A DNA stretch of 64,000 nt from contig CAZZLC010000012.1 in NCBI GenBank assembly GCA_964655065.1, positions 1 to 64,000 of the forward strand, read 5' to 3'. Positions 1 through 8,608 of the stretch are shown one piece after another. The position numbers and the translations under genes were made by a program. Origin of the DNA: DRPG01 sp964655065 (lineage in GTDB: Bacteria > Myxococcota_A > UBA796 > GCA-2862545). Each line of letters opens with the position of its first letter. The stretch's first letter is position 1. The notes under the pieces were generated by a model that was given only the letters and a program-made list of their open reading frames with translations, did not search any database and had not been told where the DNA came from.

Positions 1-10
1 GACCATCGGA

Positions 11-1207
11 TCACCAAGGGACGGAGTGCCGCGGGAACTGGACGACCTCCAGCCACGGCGCGGGCTCGGGCCGATAGTCGCTCACGGGAGCCCGTCCTCC
101 GCACCAGCGCACCTTCACGCGACCTCCGAGGCGGTCCATGGCCGTGTACAGCGACCAGGGTACGGGCCCCACGAGCTCGATGCTCCGCAGCGTGGCTGCG
201 AGCGGCGACTGCAGGACGTGGCGCCAGGGGATCGACTCGATGTCGGTGTGGTGGACGGCCACCGAGCGCAACCCCGGGGCCACCATCGAGGTGAGCAGTC
301 GGGTGGCGTGCCGCGGGGAGACCCGATCGAGCACCAGGTGCTCGAGCCGTGGCCACGACTCGAACACGGAGCGGTGCCAGGGCAGCTCGGCGGCGTCGAA
401 GCCGAACACGCGCAGGCGCTCGTTGGGCAGGGGCAGCGCGGCGCGGGGCGTGCTCACGAGCAGCCGCTCGAGGGAGTCCAGACCGCCCCACCAGTCGTCC
501 ACTTCGGTGAAGGGCTCCCCCTCCTCGGGTCCCCGGAGCACGATCTCGAGCTGGGCGAGATGAGGAGGGGATCGCTCGGCGAGCGACCGCAACATCGCGC
601 CCCGGTCGGCGGGCGTTCCCGTGTCGGCGCTCACGTCGAGTCGCAGCACCTCGAGGGTGCGGGCGGCCGGGAGCGCGAGGAGCTGCTCGAGGACGGTGCT
701 TCCCTGCCACACCGACAGCCGCGCCTTGCGGATGAGTCCGAGCCGCCAGTGCAGCTGGAGGGTCCGGCGGTCGCCGACCTCGCCGGCACACTGGGCCCTC
801 AGCTGAGCGATCCGCGAGAGGAGACGCTCGTCGTCCGTCCGCACGTGTCGGATCTCGAGCGCGATGAGCTCGCCGAGCGTGGCGTCCTGGGCCATCAGCC
901 AGTCGGCGTAGACGAGTCGGGAGCCCAGATCGTCGGGGTCGGCAACGATGGCCGCCTCGAGCGCGGGATTGCCCGCGCCGGTGCGCTCGGCCGCGATCTC
1001 GTGCCCGACCCGAGCGTAGCCGCTTCCGAGCTTCTGCCTCACCAGCGTGTCGCGACGACGCTGGGCCTCGGCTTCGTCGCCGCATGCCACGGTCCGGCTC
1101 TGGGGCTGGCGGCCGAGTCGCCCCCAGCGGGTGATCACGAAGCGTCCGTCGACCTCGATCTCCCAGAACCGCTGGGTCGACCCGTCGATGTGCTCGTACC
1201 GCGCCAC
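11..1207 (-). CDS. WGR-domain protein with TIGR02996 domain and leucine-rich tail
   Basis: The 398-residue protein begins with a WGR domain (about residues 3-65, signature W28-G29-R30), then a TIGR02996 domain (about 80-120, the 'LVYADWL' core followed by an acidic/hydrophobic helix). The rest is a Leu-rich region resembling degenerate leucine-rich repeats. WGR domains occur in PARPs, where they contact DNA and relay allosteric signals, and also in many stand-alone bacterial proteins of unknown role. No catalytic domain is visible here. The GTG start lies 1 nt past the stop of the upstream SDR gene, so translation is probably coupled. Role unknown; a binding or scaffold function is inferred from the domains. 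Confidence 0.85.
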   Translation of the reverse strand: MARYEHIDGSTQRFWEIEVDGRFVITRWGRLGRQPQSRTVACGDEAEAQRRRDTLVRQKLGSGYARVGHEIAAERTGAGNPALEAAIVADPDDLGSRLVYADWLMAQDATLGELIALEIRHVRTDDERLLSRIAQLRAQCAGEVGDRRTLQLHWRLGLIRKARLSVWQGSTVLEQLLALPAARTLEVLRLDVSADTGTPADRGAMLRSLAERSPPHLAQLEIVLRGPEEGEPFTEVDDWWGGLDSLERLLVSTPRAALPLPNERLRVFGFDAAELPWHRSVFESWPRLEHLVLDRVSPRHATRLLTSMVAPGLRSVAVHHTDIESIPWRHVLQSPLAATLRSIELVGPVPWSLYTAMDRLGGRVKVRWCGGRAPVSDYRPEPAPWLEVVQFPRHSVPW

Positions 1208-1208
1208 T

Positions 1209-2159
1209 TCAGTCCACCGGCCAGTCGACCGGGTGCTGCGGCACGTACCCGAGCACCTCGCGAGCGCGTGTGCCGTCGAGGACGAGCCCGTAGTGCATGC
1301 TGTGGCGGTTGAGCCCGTAGTCGAACTCCGAGCCCTTCACCAGGTTGCGGGCCCGATAGAGCAGCTCGACGGCCGGTCCCGGGGCCGGCAGCGTCACGAC
1401 GCCCCACTTGCGCGCCGCGGCGGACAGGGGCAGCGTGTCGTAGCCCGGGACGTTGAACACGCCCTCGCCGCTCCCGTGAGTGGCGGCCTCGAAGGCGGAC
1501 ACGATGTCCGACACCGTCGCCACGTTGACCATCGGGTCGAAGCCCAGCGGCCGAACCGCCACGGAGGCGTCGAGGTAGTCGAAGAGCTGTGAGCCGGTAC
1601 CCGGACCGAGGGCCTCTGCACAACGCAAGACCACGATCTCCGCGTTGATCAGCCCCATCCGCGCGCAGGCCGTGAGGTCGGCCTCGACTCGGTCACGAAC
1701 GTACTGGGGCGCTGCCGGGTCCAGGTTGAGCGGGTGTTCCTCGGTCACGTACACCGGCAGGTGCATCGCGACCTTGTAGACGACGGCGTAGCTGCGGACG
1801 ACCACCCGCCGGATGGTCGGATGCCGATCCGCGAGCGAGAGGATGGACCGCAGCGCCTCGACGTTGCGTTGGTGGACCTTGCGACCGCGCGCGTGGGCCG
1901 AGGTGGCCTGCCCCAGGTGAACCACGACCTCGCAGCCGAGATCGCGGGCAGGGCCAAAGACGAGCTCTCGAACTCGCCGCGAGCTCGCCAGATCGACCGA
2001 GAGGTAGGTGAGCCGTTTGCCGTGGCTGAAGGGGAGCGCGCGCTCCTCGGACTCCCGGGCCACGGCGAGGACGTGCTTCACTCGGGTATCGGCGACGAGG
2101 GAGCGCACCAGACGCTCACCGATCGCGGTCGTCGCCCCCGTCACGAGGACCGAGATCAT
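1209..2159 (-). CDS. NAD(P)-dependent epimerase/dehydratase-like SDR protein
   Basis: A 316-residue extended short-chain dehydrogenase/reductase-like protein. The N-terminus 'VLVTGATTAIGERLV' is a Rossmann nucleotide-binding motif in which the middle Gly is Thr. At the usual YxxxK position the protein reads Tyr153-Val-Arg-Asp-Arg157, so the catalytic Lys is replaced by Arg. Activity is therefore uncertain, and it may act as a nucleotide-binding or sugar/lipid-modifying relative. The ATG was chosen because it overlaps the stop of the upstream acyltransferase gene (ATGA). The frame stays open further upstream, but that would lie inside the acyltransferase. Substrate unknown; the neighbour suggests lipid or cell-envelope metabolism. 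Confidence 0.85.
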   Translation of the reverse strand: MISVLVTGATTAIGERLVRSLVADTRVKHVLAVARESEERALPFSHGKRLTYLSVDLASSRRVRELVFGPARDLGCEVVVHLGQATSAHARGRKVHQRNVEALRSILSLADRHPTIRRVVVRSYAVVYKVAMHLPVYVTEEHPLNLDPAAPQYVRDRVEADLTACARMGLINAEIVVLRCAEALGPGTGSQLFDYLDASVAVRPLGFDPMVNVATVSDIVSAFEAATHGSGEGVFNVPGYDTLPLSAAARKWGVVTLPAPGPAVELLYRARNLVKGSEFDYGLNRHSMHYGLVLDGTRAREVLGYVPQHPVDWPVD

Positions 2160-3001
2160 CGGAAGATCCCCTGTCGTTGCTCGAGGCCCCGTCGGATGAG
2201 CTCTCGGACGGCGTCGCGGACGCGGAGGGCGGCCTGATGGACCAGGTCGGGGTCGTCGGCGTCCCGGGGCTCGTACTCCCGGTCGAATCGAAGCGGCTCG
2301 CCGTAGTGGATGTGGTACCGCACGGGGAGCGGCACCGGGGTCGCGGGGACGGGGAGGTAGGGCACGGGCGAGGCGCGAGGCATGGGGATGCGCGCGAGCT
2401 GCGGCATCTGCTCCTCCGCGCCCACGATCCCCACCGGCACCACGGGCGCGCGGTGGCGAATCGCGAGCTCGCAGTGGCCGACGCGCCACTCCTGGAGCTG
2501 GTAGCGCGAGGCAAACGGCTTGCCGATGCCGGGCGTTCCCTCCGGAAAGATCAGGAGCAGCTCGCCCGCCTCGAGCAGGGTGCGAGCGTTGCCGCGGCTG
2601 CCCGTCACGACCCCGCACCGCGCGAACAGCGTGCTGACCACGGGGAGCGTCGAGACGAAGTAGTCAGCCACGGCGCGGGCGTTGCGCGGCGGGTCCGTGT
2701 TCCGGTAGACGTCGGCCCACAGCATCATGCCGTCGAGCGGCAGGGTGCCCGAGTGGTTGGCGGCGAGGATTCCGGCTCCGTCGGCGGGAATGTGCTCGGC
2801 CCCGTACGACTTCACGCGGAAGTAGCCCCGGTAGAGCGGCGAGGTGAGAGCGTCCGCCATGGCGACGAAGTCGGGGTGCATCCCAAAGGCGTCGTAGCCG
2901 TGCCCCGCGTCGCGGAAGTGCAGGCGGTCGGCGCGGTCCTTGACGTTGCGGCCTCCGAGGGCCGCGGAGAGCGCACGGGCGATGGCAGGGGGAAACGGCA
3001 T
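2156..3001 (-). CDS. 1-acylglycerol-3-phosphate acyltransferase-like (PlsC superfamily) protein
   Basis: The 281-residue protein has the lysophospholipid acyltransferase signatures: 'NHSGTLPLD' with His83 and Asp90 (HX6D spacing rather than the classic HX4D, as in the MGAT/DGAT-like branch of the superfamily) and 'IFPEGTPG' around residues 151-158. Such enzymes transfer an acyl chain from acyl-CoA or acyl-ACP to a glycerol- or sterol-type acceptor at the inner membrane. There is no strong multi-pass membrane region, so peripheral association is likely. It is the first gene of a tight three-gene operon with the SDR and WGR genes. The acceptor cannot be told from the sequence. Confidence 0.85.
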   Translation of the reverse strand: MPFPPAIARALSAALGGRNVKDRADRLHFRDAGHGYDAFGMHPDFVAMADALTSPLYRGYFRVKSYGAEHIPADGAGILAANHSGTLPLDGMMLWADVYRNTDPPRNARAVADYFVSTLPVVSTLFARCGVVTGSRGNARTLLEAGELLLIFPEGTPGIGKPFASRYQLQEWRVGHCELAIRHRAPVVPVGIVGAEEQMPQLARIPMPRASPVPYLPVPATPVPLPVRYHIHYGEPLRFDREYEPRDADDPDLVHQAALRVRDAVRELIRRGLEQRQGIFR

Positions 3002-3034
3002 GGGGCGGTCCTAACCCTTCCGGCGGCGCCGGCG

Positions 3035-4195
3035 TCAGCGGGCCTCGTTGGCCAATCGCGCCTCTTCGAAGGCGGCTGCCGCGGTGTCTCGGGCCCCCTT
3101 GGCTTCGAGGGCGAGTCCGAGGAGGTAGAGCAGGTGCGATCGCTCCGGGGTGTTCGCCGTGCCCTGTGCGAGTCCCTGGCGGGCCACGGCGACGGCCCGG
3201 CCAGCCTGCTGGGCCGCGAGGAAGTCGACCGCGGCCAGGCCGGCGAAGTGCTGGGCTACCCGAGCCGGCGCGCGCGAGGCCAGCGGCTCCAGCAGATCAC
3301 CGGCGAGCCCAGGGTCGCCGGCCTCCCGGGCAGCCCGGGCTGCGGCGAGGGTTTCGTCGAGGACGGCCAGACGAGCCACGGTCAGTTCGCTCCGCCACGC
3401 GTCGGGCACCCGGTCGCGGGGCCGGGCCAACGCCCGCAGCTGGTCGAGATCCTGCGGGGTGACCGGATCGGGCTCCGAGGGCGCGTCTTTCGTCACCTCG
3501 GGGATCTGGACCTCCGAAGACTTGGCCTCGACGCTCGCTTCGCCCTGGACCGAGCGGGGCCGGACCCCTCGCGAAGCGACACTCTCGACATCTACGCGCG
3601 GTCTGGCGCGTCCGACCGCGATCTCGGGACCCCCCTCGGTGCGCCGCTCCGCGGCCGCGATCTCGTCGCGGGTCTCCGAGGCGGCCGTCGGGTCGGCGTC
3701 GACCTCCTCGGCGGGGGCCGCGACCGCGGGACGGGAGGCGGTCGGCGCTCGCTCGTCGGCGCCGTACAAGGTGGGCCGGCTCACCAGGAGCAGGGTCGCG
3801 GCAGCCGCGAGCAGGAGTCCCACCCCCGAGGCGCCGCCCACCAGAGCCCACCGGCGGCGCGGGGGGGCTGGCTTGGGAGGGCCGGTGGGAACCGTGACCT
3901 CGACGCTCTCGTACGACGACGGCTCGTCGTCGGCCGCGCCTGGGAACGTCACGACCTCGGCCCCCTCGCGGGAACGTGCCGACGCCGGGGTGGCCGATGC
4001 GACCGGGTCGGCCAGCGGACCCCGGCGCACGGTGGCGAGGATGTCCTCGGCCGTCGTGCGCGGGGCGGGCGCCAAGTCGGGCCGCATCGCGAAGAGGGCC
4101 TCGCGGACGTCCTCGTCCAGGGCTGCGGCGTGCTCGCTCGACCCCGTGTCGAGGAACCGGGCGAGGTCACGCGCCTTGTCGTCGTGCTCGCTCAT
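3035..4195 (-). CDS. Membrane-anchored putative anti-sigma/sensor protein with helical C-terminal region
   Basis: A 386-residue protein whose ATG overlaps the stop of the upstream ECF sigma gene (ATGA), the usual arrangement for an anti-sigma factor. An acidic N-terminal region of about 110 residues is followed by one transmembrane helix (about 116-138, preceded by three Arg), a Pro/Ala/Glu-rich linker, and an alanine-rich helical C-terminal part (about 260-386) that looks TPR-like. I see no zinc-binding HxxxCxxC anti-sigma signature, so the anti-sigma role is inferred from gene order and topology. The C-terminus would be outside the cytoplasm. No family is recognised with certainty. Confidence 0.75.
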   Translation of the reverse strand: MSEHDDKARDLARFLDTGSSEHAAALDEDVREALFAMRPDLAPAPRTTAEDILATVRRGPLADPVASATPASARSREGAEVVTFPGAADDEPSSYESVEVTVPTGPPKPAPPRRRWALVGGASGVGLLLAAAATLLLVSRPTLYGADERAPTASRPAVAAPAEEVDADPTAASETRDEIAAAERRTEGGPEIAVGRARPRVDVESVASRGVRPRSVQGEASVEAKSSEVQIPEVTKDAPSEPDPVTPQDLDQLRALARPRDRVPDAWRSELTVARLAVLDETLAAARAAREAGDPGLAGDLLEPLASRAPARVAQHFAGLAAVDFLAAQQAGRAVAVARQGLAQGTANTPERSHLLYLLGLALEAKGARDTAAAAFEEARLANEAR

Positions 4196-4785
4196 GGTCC
4201 GTACACCTTTCGAAAGGCCTTGGCCGCGCGATGGAGGATCACGTCGAAGTTCCCGACCGTGACCTCCATCAGCTCGGCGCACTCCTGTCGGCTGCGATCC
4301 TCGAGCAGGCGCAGGCGCAGCGCCCTCGCGTAGCGGGCGTTCATGTTGTCGAGCGCCCGCTCGACATCGCGTCGGACGTCCTCGGCCTCGAGGTTGCGAT
4401 CGGGGGCCGGCGGATCCGAACGGAGCCCGGGCTCCCGCTCGACCGCGTCCGACAGGCGCCGATCCCGCAGGCGTCGCCGGTGCACGTCGATCGCCTGGTT
4501 GATCGCGATGCGCCGCAGCCAGAAGAAGATCGAGCGGTTCTCGATGCGGAAGGAGCCGATCTTCTCGAGCGCGGTGCGGAAGGTCTCGCGGAGACAGTCC
4601 TCGGCGAGCTCGGGATTGGGCAGCCGAGGCAGGATCGCCTGGCGGTACACGAGCTCGCCGTACCACTCGTAGAGGGTCGCGAACGCCGTGCGATCGCCCT
4701 GTTGCAGACGCGTGATCACCACGCGTTCCTCCCGGAGGGGGACGAGGTCGTCGTTGGTGCGGGACTGGGGAGCTCTTCCGTTCAC
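4192..4785 (-). CDS. ECF-family RNA polymerase sigma factor
   Basis: About 197 residues with sigma region 2 ('AFATLYEWYGELVYRQAI...AEDCLRETF', then 'FFWLRRIAINQAID') and a C-terminal region 4 helix-turn-helix ('RSRQECAELMEVTVGNFDVIL'). The GTG start is preferred because a GGAG lies 7 nt upstream; a TTG 30 nt further upstream is in frame but has no clear ribosome-binding site. The next gene overlaps by 4 nt and encodes a membrane protein, so the pair is a likely sigma/anti-sigma unit reporting an envelope signal. No target promoter can be named. Confidence 0.85.
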   Translation of the reverse strand: MNGRAPQSRTNDDLVPLREERVVITRLQQGDRTAFATLYEWYGELVYRQAILPRLPNPELAEDCLRETFRTALEKIGSFRIENRSIFFWLRRIAINQAIDVHRRRLRDRRLSDAVEREPGLRSDPPAPDRNLEAEDVRRDVERALDNMNARYARALRLRLLEDRSRQECAELMEVTVGNFDVILHRAAKAFRKVYGP

Positions 4786-4822
4786 CCATCGCTCCAACGG
4801 GCGCGGGGAGACCAAGCTTACA

Positions 4823-6238
4823 TCAGAGGTTCGCTTCGCCGAACAGGTTGCCTCTCCCGAGGATCTCGGCGGGATCGAGGGCTCTCTTGAGCGCGCGGAA
4901 CTGCGCGAGGATCTCTGGACCCACCATCCAGGCCAGGTGGCGACGCTTGAGCTTGCCGATGCCGTGCTCGGCGCTCACCGTGCCTCCGAGGGCGATCGCG
5001 TGCCGGGCCAGCTCGTCGTAGAAGCCCCGCGCCTGCGCGAGCTCGGCGTCGGTTCGCGGGAGCAGGTTCAAGTGGAGGTGGTTGTCCCCAATGTGACCGA
5101 ACAGCACGTGCGGGAGCGGGCTCGCCTCGTAGTGGTCCATCATCTCCGACAAGGCGGCATCGGGGACCGCGAGGTCCGTGCCCACCTTGGGCATGCCGTT
5201 GCGCACGATCTGCTCGTTGATGCCGGCGGGGATGGCGTGGCGAAGTCGGTGAAGACGCGCTCGCCCCGGTTCGTCGTCCGCGAAGAGGGTGTCGTCGACG
5301 AGCGCGTCGTGATCACCCAGCGCCTCCAGCCACGCCTCGAGGTGGGCCTCGTCTCCGACCGCGGGCTCGATCTCCTGCTCACAGAACAGCGCGACCCGGG
5401 CGCGGTCGGGCACCTCCACTCCGGCGTCGCGCACGAGCTGCAGGCAGTGGTGATCGAGGTACTCGAGGGCCCGGGGCGACAGCGGGCCGCGACGGTCGTC
5501 TCTGGCCGCGACCCGCGCGTGCTCGACGAAGCGCAGCGCCGCCGAGCGGTCCGGGAAGAACGCGACGAGACCGACGACCTCGGCGGGGAGGTCGGTGAGT
5601 CGCACCGTCGCCTCCGTGATCACGCCCAGGGTGCCCTCTTGCCCGACAAAGAGGTCGACGGCGTCGCGAGGCGGCTCGTAGCCGGCCGCCGTCTTGGTGG
5701 GTGGGGTCCGCCACGTCGGGACCGGCCAGCCGTCGGGTACTGGGTCGCCACGCTCGAAGCGTCGGACCTCGCCGGTCGGCAGGACCACGGTGAGGGCCTC
5801 TACCCAGTCCCGGGTCGCACCGTAGCGGAAGCTGCGGGCGCCCGAGGCATTGCAGGCGATTGAGGCGCCGAGTGTGCAGTCGTGCCGGGACGTCGGGTCG
5901 GGCGGGTAGAATCGGCCGGTCTGCTCGATGGCCGACTGAAAGGCACCGAGTCGGATGCCCGCCTGGGCGGTCGCGTGGGTCTCGGTGATCGCGCCGAGAG
6001 CGTCGAGCTGCTCCATCGCGAGCAGCCACCCTCCCTCGGGCACCGCCGCCGCGGTGGTGGAGGTCCGGGCTGCGGTCACGGTGAGCGGGATGCCCTCCGC
6101 CTGACAGTGGGCGACGATCGCGGCGACCTCCTCGGTGTCGCGAGGGCGAAACAGCCCGCGGGCGTGGCCGGGGACGTTGCTCGCGTCGGTCAGGTAGCCG
6201 GCGAGCAGGTCAGGGTCGTCGATAGGTCGGAGTTCCAT
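4823..6238 (-). CDS. FAD-linked oxidase, D-lactate/glycolate dehydrogenase (GlcD/DLD) family
   Basis: A 471-residue flavoprotein of the vanillyl-alcohol-oxidase/PCMH fold. The N-terminal FAD-binding half carries 'PDPTSRHDCTLGASIACNASGARSFRYG', as in GlcD and D-lactate dehydrogenases. The C-terminal half has 'HIGDNHLHLNLLP' and 'SAEHGIGKLKR', the substrate and metal-binding His motifs of this family. It would oxidise a D-2-hydroxy acid and pass electrons to a membrane carrier. The usual 'PRGGGTS' stretch is changed to 'TAARTSTTAAA'. Full length. No GlcE/GlcF partners are adjacent, so the substrate is open. Confidence 0.9.
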   Translation of the reverse strand: MELRPIDDPDLLAGYLTDASNVPGHARGLFRPRDTEEVAAIVAHCQAEGIPLTVTAARTSTTAAAVPEGGWLLAMEQLDALGAITETHATAQAGIRLGAFQSAIEQTGRFYPPDPTSRHDCTLGASIACNASGARSFRYGATRDWVEALTVVLPTGEVRRFERGDPVPDGWPVPTWRTPPTKTAAGYEPPRDAVDLFVGQEGTLGVITEATVRLTDLPAEVVGLVAFFPDRSAALRFVEHARVAARDDRRGPLSPRALEYLDHHCLQLVRDAGVEVPDRARVALFCEQEIEPAVGDEAHLEAWLEALGDHDALVDDTLFADDEPGRARLHRLRHAIPAGINEQIVRNGMPKVGTDLAVPDAALSEMMDHYEASPLPHVLFGHIGDNHLHLNLLPRTDAELAQARGFYDELARHAIALGGTVSAEHGIGKLKRRHLAWMVGPEILAQFRALKRALDPAEILGRGNLFGEANL

Positions 6239-6251
6239 GCCGGAGGCGTAA

Positions 6252-8261
6252 CTACTCGCGGCGCTGCGGGGAGCTCCCGATGGCGCGGTGGGCAGCCTCG
6301 ACGAGCTGGGCGGCCGTGAACGGCTTCTGCAGGTAGGTCACGCGGGATGCCGAGGCGAGGTCGCGCAACGCGCGCTCGGTGTACCCGGAGTAGAGCACCA
6401 CGGGCAGGTCGGCGTGGCGGGCTCGAACCGCCTCGAAGAGCTCGGTCCCGGGCAGCTCGGGCATCGTGAGATCGAGGACCAGGAGGTCAAAGGCGTCGGT
6501 CTCGAGCACCGCGAGCACCCGCCTCGGGTCCGTGAGGCCCCGGGCCACCGCACCGCGGTGCTGCAGCATTCGCGACGTCATCCCCATCACCTCGGGCTGG
6601 TCGTCCACGACGAGGACGCGGAGGCCCTCGAGGCTCGGTGCGTCGCCGGTCGCCTTTGGCTCGGACAACGGCACCTCGGGGACCAGGGGCAGCCAGACCT
6701 CGAAGGTGGTTCCCGCGCCGGGGGTGGACTCGAACGTCAACACCCCGTCGTGGTTGCGCACGATCCCGAGCGCCGAGGCCAGTCCGAGTCCGCGCCCGTC
6801 GGGTCGGGTCGTGAAGTAGGGCTCGAAGATCCGGGAGCGGTGAACCGGAAGGATTCCGTCTCCTTTGTCTTCGATCTCGATCTTCACGAAGTGGTCCGCC
6901 GCACCGTTGGCCGCCGCGAGCGTCGCGTGCGCGTCGGAACGGGACACCACCCGGGCCCGAACCGCCACGGCGAACTGGGAGCTGGCCTGCAGGGCGTTCG
7001 TGACGAGGTTCAGGATCACCTGACGGAGCTGAGTCGGATCACCGCGCACCACCATGCTGCGGTCGCCGAGATCCAACGTCGGCTCGGGCCCCGAGATGGC
7101 CGCCCGGGCGAGCCGCACGGTCTCGCCGACCAGCCGGCGCAGATCGACGGGCTCGCTCTGGAACTTGCCCCGGCCCGAGAAGGCCAGGATCTGGCGGGTC
7201 AGCTCGGCGCAGCCCGAGGCGGCGAGCGCGATCTCGTCGGCGATCTCGCTGACGTGGGCGGGCAGTGTGGTCTCGCGCAGCAGCTCGGCGTTGCCGAGCA
7301 CGCCCACCAGCAGGTTGTTGATGTCGTGGGCCATGCCTCCGGCGAGCCGGCCGAGCGACTCGAGCTTCTCGGTCTCGAAGAACGCTCGCGTGCGCGCCTC
7401 GGCCTCGTGGGAGCGACGGGCCACCTCGGTGATGTCGACGGTGAGGCTGGTCCACAGGGTCGAGCCGTCGGGCTCGCGCTCGGGCACCCCGCCGCACCAC
7501 AGGACCTTGACCTCTCCGTCGGAGCGGCGGACCCGGTAGGAGAGCTCCCACGGCGTGAGGTCCCGGGCCGACACGAGGGTGGTCTCCATCAACAGTTCGC
7601 GGTCCTCCTCGACGACGTAGGTGGTCAGGACGTTCGGATCCTCCATGACCACCTCGGCCGGGGTGCCCAGGATGGCCTCGATGCCCGGTGCGCAGAAGGG
7701 GCTCGTGAGGGTGCCGTCCGGGGCCATGCGGATCTGGTACAGAGCGCCAGGGAGGCTCTTCGAGACCGCTTCGAGCATTCGTGTCTTGTGCTCGAGCTCG
7801 GTTCGGAGGTTCTCGAACTGATCGGACTGCAGCACGACGCCCTGGTGGCCAATGCCGTCGGGGGTCATTCCGACCACGAACGTCCAGGCTGCGCCACGCT
7901 CTCGGTGAGCGACCCGGTACGCCGTCTCGAAGTGTCCACCCGGTCCTGCGCTCGCGATCTGCGACGTGACACGCTCGAGGTCACGGGGGTCCAGGTAGGG
8001 GCGAGCGTCCTGCTCGACCACCTCCCGCGCCGTCGCCCCGACCACCGCCTCGGCGTCGCCCACGAGGTGGGTGACGCGCGACTCGCCGCTGTCGTCGGCC
8101 TCGATCTCGTACACCAACATCGGCAGCGACTCGACAATGCGAGTCGTCCGCATCATCTGTTCGAAGACGTCGGGCTCCGGCTCGCCAGAAACGTAGCTGG
8201 CCGGATCCTCGAGGATGGCGCGGATCCGTCGCCGCGCGGCCTCTGTCAAACGATGGGCCAC
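6252..8261 (-). CDS. Hybrid sensor histidine kinase with C-terminal receiver domain
   Basis: A 669-residue cytoplasmic two-component protein. Two PAS-like sensor regions (about 40-150 and 160-285) precede a HisKA domain with the phospho-accepting His312 in 'MAHDINNLLVG', an HATPase_c domain (N-box 'LNLVTNALQAS', G1 'EDKGDGI', G2 'GRGLGLASALGI') and a receiver domain (about 547-660) with acceptor Asp597 and conserved Lys646. No transmembrane helix is seen. The GTG start has a GGGAGG ribosome-binding site 5 nt upstream. No separate response regulator is adjacent, so its output partner lies elsewhere. The assembly gap sits in its upstream region, so part of its promoter may be missing. Confidence 0.93.
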   Translation of the reverse strand: MAHRLTEAARRRIRAILEDPASYVSGEPEPDVFEQMMRTTRIVESLPMLVYEIEADDSGESRVTHLVGDAEAVVGATAREVVEQDARPYLDPRDLERVTSQIASAGPGGHFETAYRVAHRERGAAWTFVVGMTPDGIGHQGVVLQSDQFENLRTELEHKTRMLEAVSKSLPGALYQIRMAPDGTLTSPFCAPGIEAILGTPAEVVMEDPNVLTTYVVEEDRELLMETTLVSARDLTPWELSYRVRRSDGEVKVLWCGGVPEREPDGSTLWTSLTVDITEVARRSHEAEARTRAFFETEKLESLGRLAGGMAHDINNLLVGVLGNAELLRETTLPAHVSEIADEIALAASGCAELTRQILAFSGRGKFQSEPVDLRRLVGETVRLARAAISGPEPTLDLGDRSMVVRGDPTQLRQVILNLVTNALQASSQFAVAVRARVVSRSDAHATLAAANGAADHFVKIEIEDKGDGILPVHRSRIFEPYFTTRPDGRGLGLASALGIVRNHDGVLTFESTPGAGTTFEVWLPLVPEVPLSEPKATGDAPSLEGLRVLVVDDQPEVMGMTSRMLQHRGAVARGLTDPRRVLAVLETDAFDLLVLDLTMPELPGTELFEAVRARHADLPVVLYSGYTERALRDLASASRVTYLQKPFTAAQLVEAAHRAIGSSPQRRE

Positions 8262-8356
8262 GGGGCCTCCCTCGGAGTTCGCGGCTTAACCATTCGGGCG
8301 CGCGTTCGGGGCCAGGCCGGGTTGCGCACGCAGGGCGCCCAGACACGGGTTCTCGG

Positions 8357-8411
8357 ACGAGCGAAGCGAGGGGGAGACGACCGAGCGAACCGCGCTTCGC
8401 GACGGCGAGCG
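8357..8411. repeat. 55-bp direct repeat, left copy
   Basis: Identical over all 55 positions to 8512-8566, on the other side of the gap. Inside it, GCGAAGCG (8361-8368) and CGCTTCGC (8393-8400) form an 8-bp inverted pair with a 24-nt loop. A length of exactly 55 matches a common de Bruijn k-mer size, so the match may be an assembly node as well as a real repeat. Confidence 0.9.
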
Positions 8412-8511
8412 NNNNNNNNNNNNNNNNNNNNNNNNNNNNNNNNNNNNNNNNNNNNNNNNNNNNNNNNNNNNNNNNNNNNNNNNNNNNNNNNNNNNNNNNN
8501 NNNNNNNNNNN
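8412..8511. other. Assembly gap of 100 undetermined bases
   Basis: Exactly 100 consecutive N, the conventional placeholder for a scaffold join of unknown size. No feature can be called inside. Frames that run through it are not evidence of coding. Confidence 0.99.
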
Positions 8512-8566
8512 ACGAGCGAAGCGAGGGGGAGACGACCGAGCGAACCGCGCTTCGCGACGGCGAGCG
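8512..8566. repeat. 55-bp direct repeat, right copy
   Basis: Exact copy of 8357-8411, including the same inverted pair. The two copies directly abut the gap on both sides, so the hidden sequence could be further tandem units, or the gap could be artificial and the two copies one. Confidence 0.9.
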
Positions 8567-8608
8567 AAAGTGGTCGACAGCGATGTCTGTCGCTGCGCTC
8601 CTGCAGGC

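Larger units (their letters stand above)
8262..8608. other. Gene-free interval containing the assembly gap
   Basis: This is the only gene-free stretch over 300 bases. It holds the promoter side of the hybrid kinase gene, a 100-N gap with 55-bp identical flanks, and the 3' side of the metalloprotease gene. I see no RNA gene in the readable part. True length and content are unknown because of the gap. Confidence 0.8.

Noticed and set aside
2177..4333. Long plus-strand open frame of 718 codons
   Set aside because: Lies antisense to the acyltransferase and the anti-sigma-like gene, with low-complexity Arg/Gly/Val composition. It is a high-GC shadow frame.
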